Below are positions 53,682 to 63,753 of a stretch of 64,000 bases of DNA, in pieces. Below the pieces are notes generated by a model that had not been told where the DNA came from, ran no database searches, and saw nothing but the letters and a program-made list of their open reading frames with translations. The position numbers and the translations under genes are program-made. The stretch comes from Cornus controversa (lineage: Eukaryota; Streptophyta; Magnoliopsida; Cornales; Cornaceae), in contig CM048847.1 of the NCBI GenBank assembly GCA_026545225.1, forward strand, positions 1,922,001 to 1,986,000, read 5' to 3'. The first letter of the stretch is position 1; each line of letters opens with the position of its first letter.

Positions 53682-53991
53682 TGTGGTGACCCTTGTGGGC
53701 GGGTGTGATGTGGGCGGGTGCGAGACACTGGGCGAGCTACCACACTGGCAGGCTACAGGGTGCTCAATCCCACATCGCCTAGGTAGGAATGGGGAAGTAT
53801 TATATGTATGATTATCACCCTTCTATGACACAACGCGTTTTAAAGCCGTGATGGTTGTGAACCCACCAGAACTCCACAGTTAAGCGTGCTTAGCTGGGAG
53901 TAGTACCAGGATGGGTGACCCCCTGGGAAGTCTCTGGTCCGGGGGAACCAAAAGCGGACAATATTGTGTCGGGATAGGGTGGGGCGTTACA
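53682..53991 (+). mobile_element. Cassandra LTR, complete, forward (outer, 3')
   Basis: This 310-bp LTR follows the polypurine tract at about 53670-53681. Its end joins the right GCACC duplication. The 5S-like segment is at 53862-53933. Confidence 0.87.
53862..53933 (+). promoter_or_regulatory. 5S rRNA-like internal Pol III promoter (outer forward LTR)
   Basis: This 72-bp segment faces outward. The first TTTT downstream is in satellite at 54082-54085, so a transcript would read about 90 bases into the array before a normal Pol III stop. Confidence 0.78.
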
Positions 53992-55255
53992 GCACCCATG
54001 AATGATCACAACCGTATGGTGCTCTATGCCAACTTCAACCATCTGGACAAGTAAAAGAAACAATTCCCAAGCTATCGATGATTTTAAACAAGTTTAGTTT
54101 GAGTTATTCTGATTCAAAAACCCATTCCTTGAGAAGTCGTGCCAAAATCAGAATCGTAAGTTTCTTTTTTCCAAATTAGACCAACAAAACATCCAAAAGA
54201 AGTGACGAACATGTCAATCCGATCTTCATCACAACCATATGGTGCTTTGTTCCAAGTTCGACCGTTTGGACATCTAAAGGAAACAATTAGCAAGCTACCA
54301 ACCATTTTAAACTTGTTTCATTTGAGTTGTTTTGATTCGAAAACCGCATTCCAAGAGAAGTCATGCCATAATACTAATCGTACGCTGCTTTATTCTAAGT
54401 GAAACCATCAATGCGTCCCAAAGAAACGACGAGCATGTCGATCCGATCTTCATCAAAGTTTGTTTGAGTTGTTCTGAGTCGAAAAGAACAATTGCTTGCA
54501 ATAATCAGGCATGACGACAACCGTATGGCGCTTTGTGCTAGAATTGACCATCTGGATGTTCAGAAAAATAGAGAATGACAACAACGGTTTCGAACTTGTT
54601 TCGTTTGACTTGTCCTGATTTGAAAAGTTCAATCCACGTGAAATCGTGCCATACTTAGAATTATACATTGCTTTATGCCAAATTCAACCATCAGGACGTC
54701 CTGAATCAAAAATAGTAATTCCTTGCTGCACTCATGAATGATCACAACCGTATGGTGCTCTATGCCAACTTCAACCATCTAGAAAAGTAAAAGAAACAAT
54801 TCCCAAGCTATCGAGGATTTTAAACAAGTTTAGTTTGAGTTGTTCTGATTCAAAAACCCGTTCCTTGAGAAGTCGTGCCTTAATCAGAATTGTAAGTTTC
54901 TTTTTTCCAAATTACACCATCAAAGCATCCAAAAGAAGTGACGAACATGTCAATCCGATCTTCATCACAACCGTATGGTGCTTTGTTCCAAGTTCGACCG
55001 TTTGGACATCTAAAGGAAACAATTAGCAAGCTACCAACCATTTTAAACTTGTTTCATTTGAGTTGTTTTGATTCGAAAACCGCATTCCAAGAGAAGTCGT
55101 GCCATAATACTAATCGTACGCTGCTTTTTTCTAAATGAAACCATCAAAGCGTCCCAAAGAAACGACGAGCATGTCAATCCGATCTTCATCCGTGTTTGTT
55201 TGAGTTGTTCTGAGTCGAAAGAACACTTGCTTGCAATAATCAGGCATGACGACAA
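53992..55255 (+). repeat. Satellite array, segment 9, right part
   Basis: This 1264-bp segment resumes the C block at GCACCCATG. Together with 51781-52734, and less the duplicated GCACC, it makes three 736-bp units plus 5 bp, matching segment 8. A private change is CTTCATCAAAG near 54452. No gene is seen. Confidence 0.95.
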
Positions 55256-56487
55256 TGTGAGTTGCGCGGTGCGGAAGCAGTTTAGTTAATTTAGAGTGAG
55301 ATGCTAATCCTTAGACCTAGAGGGGGGTGAATAGGTCATCTTGCCCAATTTTTATGATCGATTAATTACCCACAATTATTATCAATTAAGCATCCAAACC
55401 AATCACAAAATAAATAAAGCAAGTAAGGAAAGGTTAGAGATGACACCAGGAATTTTACGTGGAAACCCAAGATGGGAAAAACCACGGGGGTGAGGCAGAA
55501 ACCCCAGAGAAACCAATCCACTATCTCGAAGCAAAGTACACCAGACTCTGTCCCAGACTCACACCCACTCCACTCTGACAAGAACTTGATGCGGAACACC
55601 TCAGGCTTACAATTGCGACAACACGTCCAACTGCAGCAGACTCCCGGCTAACGTCACAATTCTTCCAGAAGGGTTGCTGAAAGAACACAAATACTCCGCA
55701 AGTATTTTGTTCCCTTCGTAGTGATCGTTTCTCTTCCTCTTCAGATAAAATCTTGTAGTTTGAAGGAACCACCTCTGCTGCTCTTGATCAACCTTTGTAG
55801 ACTGATGATGTCTTGAAGATTCCGTTGATCAGATGAAGAAGAACATCACAACTTAAACACTCCGTGTGTGTGTGGTCTCAAAAATAAAAATCATTGAAGA
55901 TTTTCTCTCATAAATTCCTCTTTTAGCTCTCAAAAATATATTCCTGGTTCTGAATATTAAATCATTGAGTTCCTCATCTCTGTCTTGAAGATTGAAGCAT
56001 AAAGAGGTATTTATAAGGTTTAGAATCCTTAGTCTACTTGGAAAACAAGTTTAAAACACCTAAGGAAAGTTTTAAAGAAGTTTTGGTTGACTAGGAAATC
56101 AATTCGGATCAAAAAGGAAATTTTCGCGCATGTCAGCCAAGTCGGACCGGTCCTAAAAATTGGGGACGGGTGGGACTTTTCAGACATGTACAAAATCAAA
56201 AGTCCCGAGATAAGTTGGACCGGTCCTCATTTTTGGGGACCGGTGGGACTTAGCAAAAACTCAATTTTAACTTTTAAAGCATATTTTCCAAGTCCTAAGC
56301 CCACCAAACTTCAAAACATAGTGTCCTCACCCACATACCTGTTCAAAGTGATGTCCTCATCAAATCCACGGTATCGAGACACCTTTCGTTCAGCTCCGAA
56401 GATCGAGACACAAGATCTAACAAAAATTACAACTCGATCAACAAGTTTTGACACCGAAATTTGCCAATTACAATTATATATCTCACA
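55256..56487 (-). mobile_element. Solo LTR, Ty1/copia-like, copy 9 of 9
   Basis: The copy is 1232 bp with GACAA at 55251-55255 and 56488-56492. Private changes are TGATCGATTAATT near 55357, CACCCACATACC near 56330 and TGTTCAAAG near 56341. It lacks the copy 7-8 marker, although its left flank is like that of copy 8. Confidence 0.82.
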
Positions 56488-59400
56488 GACAACCGTATAG
56501 CGCTTTGTGCTAGAATTGACCATCTGGATGTCCAGAAGAATAGAGAATGACAAGAACGGTTTCGAACTTGTTTCGTTTGACTTGTCCTGATTCGAAAAGT
56601 CCCAATCCACGTGAAATCGTGCCAGACCTAGAATTATACGTTGCTTTATGCCAAATTCCACCGTCAGGATGTCCTAAATCGAAAACAGTAATTCCATGCT
56701 GCACCCGTGAATGATCACAACCGTATGGTGCTCTATGCCAACTTCAACCATCTGGACAAGTAAAAGAAACAATTCCCAAGCTATCGATGATTTTAAACAA
56801 GTTTAGTTTGAGTTGTTCTGATTCAAAAACCCATTCCTTGAGAAGTCGTGCCATAATCAGAATCGTAAGTTTCTTTTTTCCAAATTAGACCATCAAAGCA
56901 TCCAAAAGAAGTGACGAACATGTCAATCCGATCTTCATCACAACCGTATGGTGCTTTGTTCCAAGTTCGACCGTTTGGACATCTAAAGGAAATAATTAGC
57001 AAGCTACCAACCATTTTAAACTTGTTTCATTTCAGTTGTTTTGATTCAAAAACCGCATTCCAAGAGAAGTCATGCCATAATACTAATCGTACGCTACTTT
57101 TTTCTAAATGAAACCATCAAAGTGTCCCAAAGAAACGACGAGCATGTCAATCCGATCTTCATCCGTGTTTGTTTGAGTTGTTCTGAGTCGAAAGAACAAT
57201 TGCTTGCAATAATCAGGCATGACGACAACCGTATGGCGCTTTGTGCTAGAATTGACCATCTGGATGTCCAGAAGAATAGAGAATGACAAGAACGGTTTTG
57301 AACTTGTTTCGTTTGACTTGTCCTGATTCGAAAAGTCCCAATCCACGTGAAATCGTGCCATACCTAGAATTATACGTTGCTTTATGCCAAATTCAACCGT
57401 CAGGATGTCCTGAATCAAAAAGAGTAATTCCAGGCTGCACCCATGAATGATCACAACCGTATGGTGCTCTATGCCAACTTCAACCATCTGGACAAGTAAA
57501 AGAAACAATTCCCAAGCTATCGATGATTTTAAACAAGTTTAGTTTGAGTTATTCTGATTCAAAAACCCATTCCTTGAGAAGTCGTGCCAAAATCAGAATC
57601 GTAAGTTTCTTTTTTCCAAATTAGACCAACAAAACATCCAAAAGAAGTGACGAACATGTCAATCCGATCTTCATCACAACCATATGGTGCTTTGTTCCAA
57701 GTTCGACCGTTTGGACATCTAAAGGAAACAATTAGCAAGCTACCAACCATTTTAAACTTATTTCATTTGAGTTGTTTTGATTCAAAAACCGCATTCCAAG
57801 AGAAGTCATGCCATAATACTAATCGTACGCTGCTTTATTCTAAATGAAACCATCAATGCGTCCCAAAGAAACGACGAGCATGTCGATCCGATCTTCATCC
57901 ATGTTTGTTTGAGTTGTTCTGAGTCGAAAAGAACAATTGCTTGCAATAATCAGGCATGACGACAACCGTATGGCGCTTTGTGCTAGAATTGACCATCTGG
58001 ATGTTCAGAAAAATAGAGAATGACAACAACGGTTTTGAACTGGTTTCGTTTGACTTGTCCTGATTTGAAAAGTTCAATCCACGTGAAATCGTGCCATACT
58101 TAGAATTATACATTGCTTTATGCCAAATTCTACCATCAGGACGTCCTGAATCAAAAATAGTAATTCCTTGCTGCACTCATGAATGATCACAACCGTATGG
58201 TGCTCTATGCCAACTTCAACCATTTAGAAAAGTAAAAGAAACAATTCCCAAGCTATCGAGGATTTTAAACAAGTTTAGTTTGAGTTGTTCTGATTCAAAA
58301 ACCCATTCCTTGAGAAGTCGTGCCTTAATCAGAATCGTAAGTTTCTTTTTTCCAAATTACACCATCAAAGCATCCAAAAGAAGTGACGAACATGTCAATC
58401 CGATCTTCATCACAACCGTATGGTGCTTTGTTCCAAGTTCGACCGTTTGGACATCTAAAGGAAACAATTAGCAAGCTACCAACCATTTTAAACTTGTTTC
58501 ATTTCAGTTGTTTTGATTCGAAAACTGCATTCCAAGAGAAGTCGTGCCATAATACTAATCGTACGCTGCTTTTTTCTAAATGAAACCATCAAAGTGTCCC
58601 AAAGAAACGACGAGCATGTCAATCCGATCTTCATCCGTGTTTGTTTGAGTTGTTCTGAGTCGAAAGAACACTTGCTTGCAATAATCAGGCATGACGACAA
58701 CCGTATGGCGCTTTGTGCTAGAATTGACCATCTGGATGTCCGGAGGAATAGAGAATGACAAGAACGGTTTCGAACATGTTTCGTTTGACTTGTCCTGATT
58801 CGAAAAGTCCCAATCCACGTGAAATCGTGCCATACCTAGAATTATACGTTGCTTTATGCCAAATTCAACCGTCAGGATGTCCTGAATCGAAAAGAGTAAT
58901 TCCATGCTGCACCCATGAATGATCACAACCGTATGGTGCTCTATGCCAACTTCAACCATCTGGACAAGTAAAAGAAAAAATTCCCAAGCTATCGATGATT
59001 TTAAACAAGTTTAGTTTGAGTTGTTCTGATTCAAAAACCCATTCCTTGAGAAGTCGTGCCATAATCAGAATCGTAAGTTTCTTTTTTCCAAATTAGACCA
59101 ACAAAACATCCAAAAGAAGTGACGAACATGTCAATCCGATCTTCATCACAACCATATGGTGCTTTGTTCCAAGTTCGACCGTTTGGACATCTAAAGGAAA
59201 CAATTAGCAAGCTACCAACCATTTGAAACTTGTCTCATTTGAGTTGTTTTGATTCGAAAACCGCATTCCAAGAGAAGTCATGCCATAATACTAATCGTAC
59301 GCTGCTTTTTTCTGAATGAAACCATCAATGCGTCCCAAAGAAACGACGAGCATGTCGATCCGATCTTCATCCATGTTTGTTTGAGTTCTTCTGAGTCGAA

Positions 59401-62400
59401 AAGAACAATTGCTTGCAATAATCAGGCATGACAACAACCGTATGGCGCTTTGTGCTAGAATTGACCATCTGGATGTTCAAAAAAATAGAGAATGACAACA
59501 ACGGTTTCGAACATGTTTCGTTTGACTTGTCCTGATTTGAAAAGTCCAATCCACGTGAAATCGTGCCATACTTAGAATTATACATTGCTTTATGCCAAAT
59601 TCAACCATCAGGACGTTCTGAATCAAAAATAGTAATTCCTTGCTGCACTCATGAATGATCACAACCGTATGGTGCTCCATGCCAACTTCAACCATTTAGA
59701 AAAGTAAAAGAAACAATTCCCAAGCTATCGAGGATTTTAAACAAGTTTAGTTTGAGTTGTTCTGATTCAAAAACCCATTCCTTGAGAAGTCGTGCCTTAA
59801 TCAGAATCGTAAGTTTCTTTTTTCCTAATTACACCATCAAAGCATCCAAAAGAAGTGACGAACATGTCAATCCGATCTTCATCACAACCGTATGGTGCTT
59901 TGTTCCAAGTTCGACCGTTTGGACATCTAAAGGAAACAATTAGCAAGCTACCAACCATTTTAAACTTGTTTCATTTGAGTTCTTTTGATTCGAAAACCGC
60001 ATTCCAAGAGAAGTCGTGCCATAATACTAATCGTACGCTGCTTTTTTCTAAATGAAACCATCAAAGCGTCTCAAAGAACCGACGAGCATGTCAATCCGAT
60101 CTTCATCCGTGTTTGTTTGAGTTGTTCTGAGTTGAAAGAACAATTGCTTGCAATAATCAGGCATGACGACAACCGTATGGCGCTTTGTGCTAGAATTGAC
60201 CATCTGGATGTCCAAAAGAATAGAGAATGACAAGAACGGTTTCGAACTTGTTTCGTTTGACTTGTCCTGATTTGAAAAGTCCCAATCCACGTGAAATCGT
60301 GCCATACCTAGAATTATACGTTGCTTTATGCCAAATTCAACCGTCAGGATGTCCTGAATCGAAAAGAGTAATTCCAGGCTGCACCCATGAATGATCACAA
60401 CCATATGGTGCTCTATGCCAACTTCAACCATCTGGACAAGTAAAAGAAACAATTCCCAAGCTATCGATGATTTTAAACAAGTTTAGTTTGAGTTGTTCTG
60501 ATTCAAAAACCCATTCCTTGAGAAGTCGTGCCATAATCAGAATCGTAAGTTTCTTTTTTCCAAATTAGACCATCAAAGCATCCAAAAGAAGTGACGAACA
60601 TGTCAATCCGATCTTCATCACAACCGTATGGTGCTTTGTTCCAAGTTCTACCGTTTGGACATCTAAAGGAAACAATTAGCAAGCTACCAACCATTTTAAA
60701 CTTGTTTCATTTCAGTTGTTTTGATTCGAAAACCGCATTCCAAGAGAAGTCATGCCATAATACTAATCCTACGCTGCTTTTTTCTAAATGAAACCATCAA
60801 AGCGTCCCAAAGAAACGACGAGCATGTCGATCCGATCTTCATCCATGTTTATTTGAGTTGTTCTGAGTCGAAAAGAACAATTGCTTGCAATAATCAGGCA
60901 TGACGACAACCGTATGGCGCTTTGTGCTAGAATTGACCATCTGGATGTTCAGAAAAATAGAGAATGACAACAACGGTTTCGAACTTGTTTCGTTTGACTT
61001 ATCCTGATTTGAAAAGTCCAATCCACGTGAAATCGTGCCATACTTAGAATTATACATTGCTTTATGCCAAATTTAACCATCAGGACGTCCTGAATCAGAA
61101 ATAGTAATTCTTTGCTGCACTCATGAATGTTCGCAACCGTATGGTGCTCTATGCCAACTTCAACCATCTGGAAAAGTAAAAGAAACAATTCCCAAGCTAT
61201 CGAGGATTTTAAACAAGTTTAGTTTGAGTTGTTCTGATTCGAAAACCCATTCCTTGAGAAGTCGTGCCTTAATCAGAATCGTAAGTTTCTTTTTTCCAAA
61301 TTAGACCATCAAAGCATCCAAAAGAAGTGACGAACATGTCAATCCGATCTTCATCACAACCGTATGGTGCTTTGTTCCAAGTTCGACCGTTTGGACATCT
61401 AAAGGAAACAATTAGCAAGCTACCAACCATTTTAAACTTGTTTCATTTGAGTTGTTTTGATTCGAAAACCGCATTCCAAGAGAAGTCGTGCCATAATACT
61501 AATCGTACGCTGCTTTTTTCCAAATGAAACCATCAAAGCGTCCCAAAGAACCGACGAGCATGTCAATCCGATCTTCATCCGTGTTTGTTTGAGTTGTTCT
61601 GAGTTGAAAGAACAATTGCTTGCAATAATCAGGCATGACGACAACCGTATGGCGCTTTGTGCTAGAATTGACCATCTGGATGTCCAAAAGAATAGAGAAT
61701 GACAAGAACGGTTTCGAACTTGTTTCGTTTGACTTGTCCTGATTTGAAAAGTCCCAATCCACGTGAAATCGTGCCATACCTAGAATTATACGTTGCTTTA
61801 TGCCAAATTCAACCGTCAGGATGTCCTGAATCGAAAAGAGTAATTCCAGGCTGCACCCATGAATGATCACAACCGTATGGTGCTCTATGCCAACTTCAAC
61901 CATCTGGACAAGTAAAAGAAACAATTCCCAAGCTATCGATGATTTTAAACAAGTTTAGTTTGAGTTGTTCTGATTCAAAAACCCATTCCTTGAGAAGTCG
62001 TGCCATAATCAGAATCGTAAGTTTCTTTTTTCCAAATTAGACCAACAAAACATCCAAAAGAAGTGACGAACATGTCAATCCGATCTTCATCACAACCATA
62101 TGGTGCTTTGTTCCAAGTTCGACCGTTTGGACATCTAAAGGAAACAATTAGCAAGCTACCAACCATTTTAAACTTGTTTCATTTGAGTTGTTTTGATTCG
62201 AAAACCGCATTCCAAGAGAAGTCATGCCATAATACTAATCGTACGCTACTTTTTTCTAAATGAAACCATCAATGCGTCCCAAAGAAACGACGAGCATGTC
62301 GATCTGATCTTCATCCATGTTTGTTTGAGTTGTTCTGAGTCGAAAAGAACAATTGCTTGCAATAATCAGGCATGACGACAACCGTATGGCGCTTTGTGCT

Positions 62401-62558
62401 AGAATTGACCATCTGGATGTTCAGAAAAATAGAGAATGACAACAACGGTTTCGAACTTGTTTCGTTTGACTTGTCCTGATTTGAAAAGTCCAATCCACGT
62501 GAAATCGTGCCATACTTAGAATTATACATTGCTTTATGCCAAATTCAACAATCAGGAC
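56488..62558 (+). repeat. Satellite array, segment 10 (about 8.25 units), more diverged at right
   Basis: This 6071-bp segment has no further copia LTR. Up to about 59.0 kb the units resemble those to the left. From about 59.2 kb, private changes become frequent: GAAACTTGTCTC near 59225, GAGTTCTTCTGAG near 59385, TTTCCTAATTAC near 59822, AATCCTACGC near 60768, CTTATCCTG near 61008, TTTGCTGCACTC near 61111. Two units near 60.07 and 61.55 kb share GAACCGACG and GAGTTGAAAG at a 1472-bp offset. No gene is seen. Confidence 0.94.
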
Positions 62559-62868
62559 TGTAACGCCCCACCCTATCCCGACACAATATTGTCCGCTTTT
62601 GGTTCCCCCGAACCAGAGACTTCCCAGGGGGTCACCCATCCTGGTACTACTCCCAGCTAAGCACGCTTAACTGTGGAGTTCTGGTGGGTTCACAACCATC
62701 ACGGCTTTAACACGCGTTGTGTCATAGAAGGGTGATAATCATACATATAATACTTCCCCATTCCTACCCAGGCGATGTGGGATTGAGCACCCTGTAGCCT
62801 GCTAGTGTGGTAGCTCGCCCAGTGTCTCGCACCGGCCCACATCACACCCGCCCACAAGGGTCACCACA
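62559..62868 (-). mobile_element. Solo Cassandra LTR at a satellite inversion point
   Basis: This is a complete 310-bp LTR in reverse orientation, from TGTAACGCC to TCACCACA. It has no primer-binding site or internal region, and no matching 5-bp flanks (AGGAC left, TTTCG right). It carries changes not in the composite (CCGAACC, TAACACGCG, CTGCTAGTG, CACCGGCCC), so it is a separate and probably older copy. Satellite is in plus orientation to its left and minus to its right. Confidence 0.87.
62617..62688 (-). promoter_or_regulatory. 5S rRNA-like internal Pol III promoter (solo LTR)
   Basis: The 72-bp 5S-like segment is intact on the minus strand (box A, intermediate element, box C). It would direct transcription leftwards into the plus-orientation array. 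Confidence 0.75.
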
Positions 62869-63753
62869 TTTCGAATCAGGACAAGTCAAACGAAACAAGT
62901 TCGAAACCGTTGTTCTCGTTCTCTATTTTTCTGAACATCCAGATGGTCAATTCTAGCACAAAGCGTCATACGGTTGTCGTCATGCCTGATTATTGCAAGC
63001 AATTGTTCTTTTCGACTCAGAACAACTCAAACAAACATGGATGAAGATCGGATCGACATGCTCGTCGTTTCTTTGGGACGCTTTGATGGTTTCATTTAGA
63101 AAAAAGCAGCGTACGATTAGTATTATGGCACGACTTCTCTTGGAATGCGGTTTTTGAATCAAAACAACTCAAATGAAACAAGTTTAAATTGGTTGGTAGC
63201 TTGCTAATTGTTTCCTTTAGATGTCCAAACGGTCGAACTTGGAACAAAGCACCATACGGTTGTGATGAAGATCGGATTGACATGTTCGTCACTTCTTTTG
63301 GATGCTTTGATGGTCTAATTTGGAAAAAAGAAACTTACGATTCTGATTATGGCACGACTTCTCAAGGAATGGGTTTTTGAATCAGAACAACTCAAACTAA
63401 ACTTGTTTAAAATCCTCGATAGCTTGGGAATTGTTTCTTTTACTTTTCCAGATGGTTGAAGTTGGCATAGAGCACCATACGGTTGTGATCATTCATGAGT
63501 GCAGCAAGGAATTACTATTTTTGATTCAGGACGTTCTGATGGTTGAATTTGGCATAAAGCAATGTATAATTCTAAATATGGCACGATTTCACGTGGATTG
63601 GACTTTTCGAATCATGACAAGTCAAACAAAACAAGTTCAAAACCGTTCTTGTCATTCTCTATTCTTCTGGACAACCAGATGGTCAATTCTAGAACAAAGC
63701 GCCATACGGTTGTCGTCATGCCTGATTATTGCAAGCAATTGTTCTTTCGACTC
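62869..63753 (-). repeat. Inverted satellite segment (about 1.2 units)
   Basis: This 885-bp segment is the reverse complement of the main array: C start, B, A, C' and part of B in the minus-strand sense. It begins inside a C block, at a different phase from the left side of the solo LTR. Several private bases occur (AAGCGTCATACGG near 62962, CTAAATATGGC near 63573, GACAACCAGATGG near 63670). It ends at TTCTTTCGACTC, where plastid-like sequence starts. Confidence 0.92.

Larger units (their letters stand above)
52735..53991. mobile_element. Cassandra-type TRIM composite in inverted orientation
   Basis: This 1257-bp insertion is flanked by GCACC (52730-52734 and 53992-53996), which is a single copy in the intact C block. 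Both outer edges are the same LTR terminus (TGTAACGCCCC left, GGGGCGTTACA right). Order: reverse LTR (52735-53045), reverse internal region (53046-53114), truncated reverse LTR (53115 to about 53252), partial forward internal region (about 53253-53302), forward LTR (53303-53612), forward internal region with PBS (53613-53681), forward LTR (53682-53991). Cassandra elements are non-autonomous TRIMs whose LTRs embed a 5S rRNA-like sequence. The central junction near 53251-53253 has 3-bp ACC microhomology. Confidence 0.88.

Noticed and set aside
1..62558. A 184-bp monomer (736 / 4), close to a nucleosome repeat length
   Set aside because: No motif recurs at 184 bp. The observed internal spacings are about 142, 81 and 87 bp.
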